Source: JAKFWF01 sp031401535
Lineage (GTDB): Bacteria > Pseudomonadota > Alphaproteobacteria > Rhizobiales > Hyphomicrobiaceae
Direction of reading: 5' to 3'
DNA length: 14,396 nt
Assembly (NCBI GenBank): GCA_031401535.1
Contig: JANNRP010000495.1
Span: 1-14,396 of the forward strand
Of this stretch, positions 7,933 through 14,287 are shown one piece after another; positions within the stretch are counted from its first letter, which is position 1; the number at the start of each line of letters is the position of its first letter. The position numbers were made by a program, and so were the translations under genes. The notes beneath the pieces were generated by a model. The model was given only the letters and a program-made list of their open reading frames with translations, made no database searches and was not told where the DNA came from.

Positions 7933-8844
7933 TTAAATCGTGATCTCGCCTTTACAGACCCGCACTGCGCTGCCGCCAATCCGCACAGTTGTCAGTTTGC
8001 CCCCAAGCACTTCCATACCAAGCTCGATCTGACTTGGCCGCCCCATCTCGAAGCCTTGTTCGATGATCTGCTTGTGGCTGCCGTCACGCAGGGCATCAAA
8101 GTGGTGGACAACGCCCGCAAAAGCCGCCGCCGCAGACCCCGTCGCCGGGTCTTCAGCAACGCCTGCGCCGGGAAAAAAAACGCGGGCATGAAACGCGGCT
8201 GTGTTGTGGATCGTCTCACGGCAATAGAGCATCATGTTGCCGATCCTGCCCGAGCCAAACGCCTCCGCCCAGCGCGGCGCGTGGACCTCCGCCCGCGCGA
8301 TGACAGCCAACGACGAAACGGGCAAAAAGTTGTAAGGAACACCGGCGCTAAAGGACGACGGTCGATGATTGGCGAAACCGATCTCGGACGGTTGAATGCC
8401 AACCGCTTCGGCCAGCAAGGCCGGGGCCAATGCTGTATTGATCTGCTCGGGCAGTTTCGGTGCATCAAACTCTGCAAAACCCGGCTGCCCTTCACGCAAT
8501 TTCACACCTATGCGCACCGTGCCTATTTTTTCCTCAAGCACTACGATGGCATCCTGCTCGCCTGTCACGTGCGGCATTCGCAATTGCGCCAGCAAAATAG
8601 CGGTACCGACCGTCGGGTGCCCCGCAAACGGCAACTCTGTCGATGGCGTAAAAATTCGCACCTTTGCGGAGTGAGTCGGGTTCTCTGCGGACTGCACGAA
8701 TACCGTTTCCGACACATTGAACTCACGCGCAATCGTCTGCATTGCAGCTGTATCCAGCTCGTCTGCCCCCAGCACCACGGCCAGAGGATTGCCAACGAAC
8801 CGCACCGTAGTGAACACATCGAGAGTATAGAATTCGAGTTGCAT
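7933..8844 (-). CDS. PhzF-family isomerase-like protein
   Basis: The product is 303 aa, the usual size for the PhzF fold (two similar halves forming a diaminopimelate-epimerase-like pair). Key signatures are RFVGNPLAVV (15-24), FNVSETVFV (42-50, whose Glu46 matches the catalytic glutamate of PhzF), ELPFAGHPTVGTA (70-82) and EDPATGSAAAAFAG (231-244). PhzF itself isomerises a phenazine precursor. Most chromosomal relatives have unknown substrates, and no phenazine genes are present here, so no specific reaction is claimed. The ATG at 8844 is chosen for AAAGG and GGAG just upstream and for matching the family N-terminus. A GTG at 8883 would add 13 residues. It follows the Nudix gene by about 94 bases on the same strand. 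Confidence 0.9.
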   Translation of the reverse strand: MQLEFYTLDVFTTVRFVGNPLAVVLGADELDTAAMQTIAREFNVSETVFVQSAENPTHSAKVRIFTPSTELPFAGHPTVGTAILLAQLRMPHVTGEQDAIVVLEEKIGTVRIGVKLREGQPGFAEFDAPKLPEQINTALAPALLAEAVGIQPSEIGFANHRPSSFSAGVPYNFLPVSSLAVIARAEVHAPRWAEAFGSGRIGNMMLYCRETIHNTAAFHARVFFPGAGVAEDPATGSAAAAFAGVVHHFDALRDGSHKQIIEQGFEMGRPSQIELGMEVLGGKLTTVRIGGSAVRVCKGEITI

Positions 8845-8938
8845 CAACCTTTTCTCCAGCACAATGGAAAAGCGTTGCATCACTTAGCGGCAGTTGGGGC
8901 CAAGTACCAAGCGTGTATGACGGCACTGGCGAGCGCGG

Positions 8939-9673
8939 TTAGTGTCGAGGCAGCAGCGCTCTCGCCAGCACCCTGACATATCCAGGTGTTGGAGCTGCCA
9001 TCGCATCGGCGAACGAGGCAATCATAGTTACATCATTGAGTTCCGCATCAGGCTCACTGCGCAGGTGTTGTCGGACGACTGCAGCAAGGTTTACTGCGTC
9101 AAGTGCAGAGCACCATTCGACGGCAATCGCGATCAACGCGCCACTACGGGCTATCAAATAGCCTGGCGTTCTAGCCCAGAGTGCAGCGTCAAGACCGGTC
9201 TCCTCGGTGACCTCGCGGGTGATACTGGCGTCGATATCTATGAAATTATCCGCACCTACATCCTTGACGTCAATGAATCCGCCGGGGCAATAGGCACGGC
9301 CTGAGTTCAGATTGCCCGGCCCCTGCACGCCCAGCAGCATCGCCCCATCGCTTGAACGAAGCACGGCGCTGCCGAACCCATCGTTGACGGTCGGATCGCC
9401 AAACCCATGATCCCGCCAATACAGGAAGCTCGCAAAGTCGGTGCGTGCATAGTCCGCCATAAACGTATCATCGGTCACACTATGACGCAGCATGATATGT
9501 ACCCGGCCGTTGAAAAACGTCGGGGTATGCTCAAGCCGCTGCGCCCAATGGCCGATGATCGCTGCTTGATTCTGAATCGCAAAGCACCACGGCTCGTCTG
9601 TAACTCTAAGCCTGCACTCGGAGACCTTGATATGGGCTCCATCAGGCAGTCGATCACACACCTCATTCGGCAT
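8939..9673 (-). CDS. Nudix hydrolase
   Basis: The product is about 244 aa and probably a cytoplasmic hydrolase of a nucleoside diphosphate linked to another moiety; the substrate is unknown. The C-terminal half of the Nudix box is intact, REVTEETGL (153-161), with the glutamates that bind metal. The front half is stretched: YCPGGFIDVKDVG (128-140) stands further from RE than the canonical spacing. The N-terminal half contains ARTDFASFLYWRDHGF (76-91), a pattern I associate with an alphaproteobacterial Nudix subgroup. The ATG at 9673 has GGGA about 8 bases upstream. A GTG at 9724 would add 17 residues and run through an operator-like dyad, so I prefer the shorter form. It may be cotranscribed with the PhzF-family gene. 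Confidence 0.85.
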   Translation of the reverse strand: MPNEVCDRLPDGAHIKVSECRLRVTDEPWCFAIQNQAAIIGHWAQRLEHTPTFFNGRVHIMLRHSVTDDTFMADYARTDFASFLYWRDHGFGDPTVNDGFGSAVLRSSDGAMLLGVQGPGNLNSGRAYCPGGFIDVKDVGADNFIDIDASITREVTEETGLDAALWARTPGYLIARSGALIAIAVEWCSALDAVNLAAVVRQHLRSEPDAELNDVTMIASFADAMAAPTPGYVRVLARALLPRH

Positions 9674-9690
9674 CAGCAGTCCCGTCCTAC

Positions 9691-9720
9691 ATATCCCACA
9701 GCTACTATAATCCGGGATAT
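9691..9720. promoter_or_regulatory. Inverted repeat between divergent Nudix and porin genes
   Basis: ATATCCC (9691-9697) and GGGATAT (9714-9720) are perfect 7-base inverted arms, with centres 23 bases apart (about two helical turns). This is a plausible dimeric regulator site in the shared upstream region (9674-9834). It lies about 20 bases upstream of the preferred Nudix start. The regulator is unknown. Confidence 0.4.
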
Positions 9721-9834
9721 TCACGTTCTGGTAATCTTAACCATTCTTCAACACCTCTGCCGCAAGCATCGAATCGTGAGGGTGCAGGTTTTGCCCAAGC
9801 AGTCCTGTAGTGTGTTCCGCGTAGGGAAACGTCC

Positions 9835-10572
9835 ATGTCAAATTCATCATCAGCGCGCTGGCGCTGCTTACTCACTGTTATTCGGCAAGGCTCAGCTACA
9901 CTCTCCGCGGTTGCTATCAGTGGTTTTGCTGCACCTGCCTTCGCTGCCGACTTCGGTCGGTCATACACTTCGCCGATAGAATCCCGGCGACCCATCGATC
10001 AATCTCGACGCACCTCGGAACCACTTCCGCTTTATCGCCCACAAATCTGGGAAGGCCTGTATTTCGGTGGCAACCTCGGCGCCGATTTTGGATCAAGTGG
10101 CAGTGCTAGCTCCACCGGCTTCACGGGTGGGTTACACGTCGGCTACAATTGGCAGGTTGGCAGTTTTGTCACCGGCATGGAAATTGATGGCAGCTTGAAA
10201 TCGGCTGACCCTGCCCGCGCCACAAGCGGTGCGTTTACAGCAGACGGACAGCAAGACTGGCTGACCAGCATGCGTTTGCGTCTTGGCTACGCAGCAGGTG
10301 GTACACTGTTCTATCTCACAGGCGGCTATGCCGTGGGTAACCTCGATGTCGGCCTCACCGGTCCGGGCTATAGCGCCCGCATCAACGAAACAATCAGTGG
10401 ATATGCGTTGGGCGGCGGCATCGAGATGAAATTCGCCCCCAACGTCAGCGGACGCCTCGAAGCAATCCACTACGGTTTTGGCGAAAAAGACTTCCGTTTC
10501 TCTGCTGGCACCGTCCGCGCCGATGCGGAATTCACCACTGTTCGGGTCGGCTTGACATGGCACTTCAATTAG
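9835..10572 (+). CDS. Outer-membrane beta-barrel protein, Omp25/31-like
   Basis: The product is 245 aa. An N-terminal signal peptide (about 1-37) has a basic start, a hydrophobic core and the cleavage motif AFA/AD. A Pro/Ser/Arg-rich linker (about 45-70) precedes the barrel. The barrel opens with IWEGLYFGGNLGADFG (71-86), the W-x-G-x-Y-x-G-G signature of small alphaproteobacterial porin-family barrels. Alternating polar/apolar strands end in VRVGLTWHFN (236-245). The final residue is Asn after Phe, slightly off the usual terminal aromatic. The start ATG has AGGGA about 8 bases upstream. Function beyond outer-membrane structure or permeability is not determined. No T-rich terminator is visible just downstream. 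Confidence 0.9.
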   Translation: MSNSSSARWRCLLTVIRQGSATLSAVAISGFAAPAFAADFGRSYTSPIESRRPIDQSRRTSEPLPLYRPQIWEGLYFGGNLGADFGSSGSASSTGFTGGLHVGYNWQVGSFVTGMEIDGSLKSADPARATSGAFTADGQQDWLTSMRLRLGYAAGGTLFYLTGGYAVGNLDVGLTGPGYSARINETISGYALGGGIEMKFAPNVSGRLEAIHYGFGEKDFRFSAGTVRADAEFTTVRVGLTWHFN

Positions 10573-10799
10573 CCGTCCATCGCCGATGATTTATGCTCGA
10601 ATTACCGGAAACATCGAGACAAGTTAATTGAACGGGTACTGGCTTGTCACCCCACAAGCGCCGCAGTTGCTTCACATTCGCTCCACAATCTGGGTGCGAA
10701 CTGTGTCCATCGACATTGGTTGCTGGGCCGCAGAAATTGCAACACCCATAGCCGCGTAGCGGCCCGCACCTCACTGCAATGCAAATCGGGAGCAATCTA

Positions 10800-10910
10800 C
10801 TAGATCTTTGGAAGATCGGCCGGGCGGTATCCCCGATCCGCCTTAGTGATTGATTTGAGTGAGGCAACCAGCGCCAACGCTACCTTGAGCGTCAGCGTGG
10901 CCTTGGCCAA
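10800..10910 (-). CDS. Possible 36-aa small ORF
   Basis: On the minus strand a TTG codon at 10910 is preceded by AAGG at 5-base spacing. It opens 36 codons beginning LAKATLTLKVALALVASLKS and ending ADLPKI before TAG. The peptide looks like an amphipathic helix with a charged tail, and G/C at third positions is fairly common. The frame stays open upstream of the TTG without any ATG, so it could equally be the end of a decayed gene. It sits directly after the hairpin array if that is transcribed from the minus strand. I do not recognise it. Confidence 0.2.
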   Translation of the reverse strand: MAKATLTLKVALALVASLKSITKADRGYRPADLPKI

Positions 10911-10930
10911 ATCATCCTTGGCTTGGCTTT

Positions 10931-11268
10931 CGACACGCGTTCGTGTCGGGGTCGAGACGGGTGACGGAGAACCCCCGCTTCTCCGTCACCCAGAATTCCT
11001 ACCTCGATGATGTGCGCAATCCCGCACGTTGCCCGCGCCATCGAGTACGCTGCCGGAAGGCCCTTTCATCCGTCGCCGCCACACCTCCCTCCCCGACGCG
11101 ACGAATGATGGGTCCTCCGGCAGCGCTTTATTGAATACCTGTGCAGATACCCTTCCGAGTGGCTGAGCCATCGGACGAGGGTACGCCCGTCGGCGCCCCG
11201 CTGAAATGAACGCACAGTGAATGGTGCTGTCAGGGTAGGTTTAGCGGGTCAACACCAAGAGACCTTGG
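10931..11268. ncRNA. Candidate structured RNA: seven hairpins in series
   Basis: Hairpins read by eye: (1) CGACACG/CGTGTCG, 10931-10948, 7 bp, 4-base loop; (2) 10959-10991, a perfect 13-bp stem GGGTGACGGAGAA/TTCTCCGTCACCC with a 7-base loop; (3) 11003-11045, CTCGATG/CATCGAG with inner GTGCG/CGCAC; (4) 11048-11125, about 25 pairs with small bulges, outer CGCTGCCGG/CCGGCAGCG; (5) 11148-11183, TACCCT, TCCGA and TGGC pairing with GCCA, TCGGA and AGGGTA; (6) 11197-11248, CCCGCT/AGCGGG; (7) 11255-11268, CCAAG/CTTGG. Strand is undetermined. On plus it would be a leader of the Ala/Pro-rich gene; on minus it would precede the 36-aa ORF. No signature of tmRNA, RNase P RNA, SRP RNA or a riboswitch known to me was seen. 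Confidence 0.4.
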
Positions 11269-11336
11269 AACCTCCCAACCTACGTCACCGCGCGGGTGTC
11301 ATATTGATCTTGCGCACCAATGAGGGCGCTCGAACA

Positions 11337-11837
11337 ATGGATAGCACTCAAATGAAAACGACCATGACCGCCGTCGCTCTTGTCCTGGCGCTCGGATCGT
11401 CCGCTTACGCTCAGGAAATCAAGCCGTCGGCTGCACCGTCCGCCCCGATTGCAAAGCCAGCTGAAGCAGCAGCAAAGCCTGTGATTGCCCCGGAAACGAT
11501 GCAGAAGGTTGGCGCGCCGGTTGCTCCGGCTACCGTCCCGTCGGCAACGGTTGCTCCGAAGGTAGAAATGAAACCTGAAGTGAAGACCGTGACCCCCGCT
11601 GTCGCACCGAAGGTCGAAGTGAAGCCTGAAGTGAAAGCTGCTATCCCGGCCGTAACCACCCCGGCTGTCGTTGCACCGAAGCCTGCTGCTGCAGCTCCTG
11701 CTGCGGCAACTGCTCCGGTCGCAGCCAAGGTTGAAACCAAGCCTGCAACAACCACGGCTGCTCCTGCCACCACGACGCCAGTTGCACCTAAAGCCGCTGC
11801 TTCGGGCACCACAGCCCCGACCGTTGTAGTCAAATAA
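11337..11837 (+). CDS. Secreted Ala/Pro/Lys-rich low-complexity protein
   Basis: The product is 166 aa and I do not recognise a family. A signal peptide is clear: MKTTMTAVALVLALGSSAYA, cleaved before QE, after five extra N-terminal residues. The mature part (about 140 aa) is almost entirely Ala, Pro, Val, Lys, Thr and Glu and probably lacks a folded domain. A 17-residue unit occurs twice in tandem: VAPKVEMKPEVKTVTPA, then VAPKVEVKPEVKAAIPA. The ATG at 11337 has GAGGG 10 bases upstream; the frame is open 40 codons further but without a ribosome site. The composition resembles periplasm-spanning or wall-associated linker proteins, but there is no OmpA, LysM or TonB domain. A strong terminator follows, so it is a single-gene unit. 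Confidence 0.75.
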   Translation: MDSTQMKTTMTAVALVLALGSSAYAQEIKPSAAPSAPIAKPAEAAAKPVIAPETMQKVGAPVAPATVPSATVAPKVEMKPEVKTVTPAVAPKVEVKPEVKAAIPAVTTPAVVAPKPAAAAPAAATAPVAAKVETKPATTTAAPATTTPVAPKAAASGTTAPTVVVK

Positions 11838-11868
11838 GTCTTTCGGTAAACCTTGATCGCTCGACTTG

Positions 11869-11898
11869 CCCCCGGCACCCTTGGTGTCGGGGGTTTTT
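11869..11898 (+). terminator. Intrinsic terminator after the Ala/Pro-rich gene
   Basis: CCCCCGGCACC (11869-11879) pairs with GGTGTCGGGGG (11883-11893), giving 11 bp with one G-U pair and the loop CTT. TTTTT (11894-11898) follows at once. No T-run lies on the minus side, so it stops plus-strand transcription only. It lies 4 bases before the convergent fcl stop. Confidence 0.92.
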
Positions 11899-11901
11899 CG
11901 A

Positions 11902-12849
11902 TCAGGTACGCACCGTGTTCGCCAGCATCCACTGATAGGTGGTTTGGATACCATCTTCGAGCGGTGTGCGCGCCGACCAGCCCAAACGGGTCAAACGAGA
12001 GACATCGAGTAACTTGCGCGGCGTGCCGTCCGGTTTCGTCAAATCAAGAGTGAGCGTGCCCTCGAAGCCCACAACGCGCATAATCAGCCGTGCGAGCTCA
12101 GCGATTGGCAGGTCAACGCCCACGCCAACGTTGATGGGTTCCGCTGCGTCATAGTGCTGCAAAAGAAATACCAGCGCGTCTGCCAAATCATCGACATGCA
12201 GGAACTCCCGCCTAGGCGTGCCGGTACCCCAAAGCCCCATATGAGAGGCGCCCGACCGTTTAGCCTGATGAGCCTTCATCAGTAACGCCGGCAGCACATG
12301 ACTTGACGCCAGATCGAAGTTGTCGCCAGGACCGTAGAGGTTGGTCGGCATGGCGGAGATAAAGTTCGCACCATATTGCCGCCGGTAGGCTTGGCACATC
12401 CTGATCCCCGCGATCTTGGCGATGGCGTACCACTCGTTGGTTGGCTCTAGCGGTCCGCTCAACAACGAGTCCTCGCTGATGGGTTGGGCGGCAAACTTCG
12501 GATACACACAACTCGACCCCAGAAACAGCAGTTTGCCAACGCCCGACGTATGGCTCGCGTGGATAACGTTGGCCTGAATGACAAGGTTTTCGTGAATGAA
12601 CTCAGCCGACCAGGTATCGTTGGCCAGTATGCCGCCAACCTTGGCTGCCGCCAGCACAACGACGTCAGGCCGGTTGGTCGACATCCACGCCTCGACGGCT
12701 GCCTGGCGGGTGAGGTCAAGCATGCTGCGCTCCGCAGTCAGTATCGAGCAGCCCTCGGTCGCCAGTCGGCGTACGACAGCCGACCCCACCATGCCGCGAT
12801 GCCCCGCGACCCAAATGCGTTTGCCTTCGAGGCGAATAGCGTCGCTCAT
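11902..12849 (-). CDS. fcl: GDP-L-fucose synthase
   Basis: The product is 315 aa, normal length. It epimerises and reduces GDP-4-keto-6-deoxy-D-mannose to GDP-L-fucose using NADPH. The short-chain dehydrogenase fold starts with WVAGHRGMVGSA (13-24, the nucleotide loop). Catalytic residues line up with the well-studied E. coli enzyme: Ser112 and Cys114 in LGSSCVYPK, Tyr141 and Lys145 in NEWYAIAKIAG, and His184 in SSHVLPALL. The ATG overlaps the gmd stop by the ATGA quartet (12846-12849), with GGTGGG just upstream. It is the second step of a two-gene pathway unit. No glycosyltransferase or other sugar gene follows. Confidence 0.97.
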   Translation of the reverse strand: MSDAIRLEGKRIWVAGHRGMVGSAVVRRLATEGCSILTAERSMLDLTRQAAVEAWMSTNRPDVVVLAAAKVGGILANDTWSAEFIHENLVIQANVIHASHTSGVGKLLFLGSSCVYPKFAAQPISEDSLLSGPLEPTNEWYAIAKIAGIRMCQAYRRQYGANFISAMPTNLYGPGDNFDLASSHVLPALLMKAHQAKRSGASHMGLWGTGTPRREFLHVDDLADALVFLLQHYDAAEPINVGVGVDLPIAELARLIMRVVGFEGTLTLDLTKPDGTPRKLLDVSRLTRLGWSARTPLEDGIQTTYQWMLANTVRT

Positions 12850-13907
12850 AACGTGCCCACCGAATTGCGTTTCAGTGCAGCCATATCGGCAGCAACCATG
12901 TCCCTGACGAGTTCGGGAAACGTTGTTGTATGTCGCCAGCCAAGCACATCGTGCGCTTTCGACGGATCGCCAAGCAGAGTATCAACCTCTGTCGGCCGGA
13001 AATAACTCGGATCGACCTCGATCAACGCCGCGCCCGTCTTAGCATCATAGCCCTTTTCGTCCACACCCTTGCCGCGCCACTGAATTTTGCGTCCTGCTTC
13101 CGCGAACGCCAATTCGACAAACTCGCGTACCGCGTGCGCTTCGCCGGTCGCGAGAACAAAGTCGTCGGCCTGCGCTTGCTGTACGATCCGCCACATGCCC
13201 TCTACATAGTCCCGGGCATGTCCCCAGTCGCGCTTGGCATCGAGATTACCGAGATAAAGCCGCTCCTGCCGCCCCATGGCGATGGCCGCCACGGCGCGAG
13301 TGATCTTGCGGGTCACAAAGGTCTCTCCGCGCAGCGGACTCTCGTGATTGAATAGGATGCCGTTCGACGCGTGCATGCCATAGGCTTCACGATAATTAAC
13401 TGTGATCCAATAGGCGTAGAGTTTGGCGGCAGCATACGGACTGCGCGGATAAAATGGCGTTGTCTCGCGCTGCGGTGTTTCCTGCACCTTGCCATAAAGT
13501 TCAGACGTGGAGGCCTGGTAAAACCGGGTCGTGGCCGAAAGCCCCAGAATGCGAATGGCTTCCAGCAAGCGCAGCGTGCCAACGGCATCGGAATTGGCGG
13601 TGTACTCTGGTGTCTCGAAACTAACGGCGACGTGGCTTTGGGCCGCGAGGTTATAGATCTCGGTCGGCTGAGTTTCCTGGACTATGCGGATGAGGTTGGT
13701 TGCATCCGTCATGTCACCGTAGTGCATGAAGAAGCGCACATTCTGTTCATGCGGATCGACGTAAAGGTGATCGATCCGGGCGGTGTTAATCAGCGACGAG
13801 CGCCGCTTGACCCCATGTACGATATAACCCTTAGCCAGCAGCAATTCGGCGAGATACGCTCCGTCCTGACCAGTGATGCCCGTAATCAGGGCGACGTTTT
13901 GAGACAT
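12846..13907 (-). CDS. gmd: GDP-mannose 4,6-dehydratase
   Basis: The product is 353 aa. It converts GDP-D-mannose to GDP-4-keto-6-deoxy-D-mannose with bound NADP. The nucleotide loop is ALITGITGQDGAYLAE (6-21). The catalytic set is Thr134 and Glu136 in QASTSELYGK, and Tyr158 and Lys162 in PRSPYAAAKLYAYW. The substrate region NHESPLRGETFVTRKITRA (187-205) is classic for Gmd. The ATG at 13907 is chosen because the family begins right at this point and AGGA lies 11 bases upstream. An in-frame start at 13958 would add 17 unlikely residues. The enzyme usually feeds fucose, rhamnose or perosamine synthesis; the coupled fcl directs it to GDP-L-fucose. Confidence 0.97.
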   Translation of the reverse strand: MSQNVALITGITGQDGAYLAELLLAKGYIVHGVKRRSSLINTARIDHLYVDPHEQNVRFFMHYGDMTDATNLIRIVQETQPTEIYNLAAQSHVAVSFETPEYTANSDAVGTLRLLEAIRILGLSATTRFYQASTSELYGKVQETPQRETTPFYPRSPYAAAKLYAYWITVNYREAYGMHASNGILFNHESPLRGETFVTRKITRAVAAIAMGRQERLYLGNLDAKRDWGHARDYVEGMWRIVQQAQADDFVLATGEAHAVREFVELAFAEAGRKIQWRGKGVDEKGYDAKTGAALIEVDPSYFRPTEVDTLLGDPSKAHDVLGWRHTTTFPELVRDMVAADMAALKRNSVGTL

Positions 13908-14021
13908 GAGCGTCAAAATCCTTGCAACTGACCTGGGCGGCACGGCCATTTCCCCCAACCGCGTTAAGGGTACTAGCCGACGCCGAACCTTTCTGCTACC
14001 CAGCGCGTCTTACCGTCGTCA

Positions 14022-14096
14022 TCCGTGGTAGCTCAGCGGTAGAGCAATCGACTGTTAATCGATCGGTCGTAGGTTCGAACCCTACCCACGGAGCCA
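14022..14096 (+). tRNA. tRNA-Asn, anticodon GTT
   Basis: The gene begins TCCGTGGTAGCTCAGCGG. The anticodon stem ATCGA/TCGAT encloses the loop CTGTTAA, giving anticodon GTT. The T-arm is GTAGG-TTCGAAC-CCTAC, the acceptor CCACGGA, the discriminator G, and CCA is encoded. It is divergent from gmd, across a 114-base gap in which I see no clear promoter. Its 3' end is followed by integrase-type repeats. Confidence 0.97.
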
Positions 14097-14135
14097 CTGT
14101 TTTTCTATGCAAATCAATGTCTTAGACAAAAAGTT

Positions 14136-14165
14136 TTTGGCACATTTGGCACAATATTTGGCACA
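14136..14165 (+). repeat. Three TTTGGCACA direct repeats next to tRNA-Asn
   Basis: The 9-mer TTTGGCACA occurs at 14136-14144, 14145-14153 and 14157-14165, all in the same orientation, the first two abutting. It starts 40 bases after the tRNA-Asn CCA. Clustered short direct repeats beside a tRNA 3' end are typical of arm-type binding sites of tyrosine integrases, so this may mark an att region. No integrase gene is inside the window. Confidence 0.6.
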
Positions 14166-14226
14166 TGAGCCAGTGCTTCCCCTCTTCCAAATTTATGGAC
14201 AAGTTTTCATAGCACGCCAAGAGAAT

Positions 14227-14287
14227 GGTAGTACCGTTCCTCCATGGCCCAGCGCCTCCCCCCTCGGTAACACCGTTCCTCCATGGC
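14227..14287 (+). repeat. Pair of 22-base direct repeats
   Basis: Units at 14227-14248 and 14266-14287 share 20 of 22 bases, including the perfect 16-mer ACCGTTCCTCCATGGC, with a period of 39 bases. No third copy is seen in the window. On the minus strand each unit contains GGAGG, but no gene follows. Confidence 0.7.

Larger units (their letters stand above)
10573..11336. other. 764-base intergenic region without a recognised gene
   Basis: No ORF here has family resemblance. From 10573 to about 10799 there is little structure beyond a short GCCGC/GCGGC hairpin (10751-10763). At 10803-10838 two mutually exclusive hairpins compete for the same GATC: GATCTT-TGG-AAGATC, and GATCGG paired with CCGATC. 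From 10931 to 11268 seven hairpins follow each other closely; they are listed as a separate candidate RNA. The last about 70 bases hold the Shine-Dalgarno (GAGGG) of the next gene. Confidence 0.6.

Noticed and set aside
8056..8976. A 306-codon open frame on the plus strand opposite the PhzF-family gene.
   Set aside because: The opposite strand has strong family motifs and a good ribosome site; the plus frame has none and is Arg-rich in the way of an antisense shadow.
10565..10867. A 100-codon minus-strand frame after the porin gene.
   Set aside because: It starts with TTG, overlaps the end of the porin gene, and its composition looks non-coding.
10986..11171. Two overlapping about 60-codon frames on opposite strands (10943-11134 plus, 10986-11171 minus).
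   Set aside because: They run through perfect inverted repeats, lack recognisable features and look like by-products of the hairpin region.
10931..11268. Hairpin region as RNase P RNA, SRP RNA or permuted tmRNA.
   Set aside because: The expected conserved cores (for example GAGGAAAGTCC for RNase P, the GGAAGGAAGCAGCC tip for SRP RNA, an Ala-Asn-Asp tag for tmRNA) are absent on both strands.
14136..14287. Repeats near the right end as a CRISPR array.
   Set aside because: The units are too few, of two unrelated kinds and lack regular spacers; no cas gene is present.
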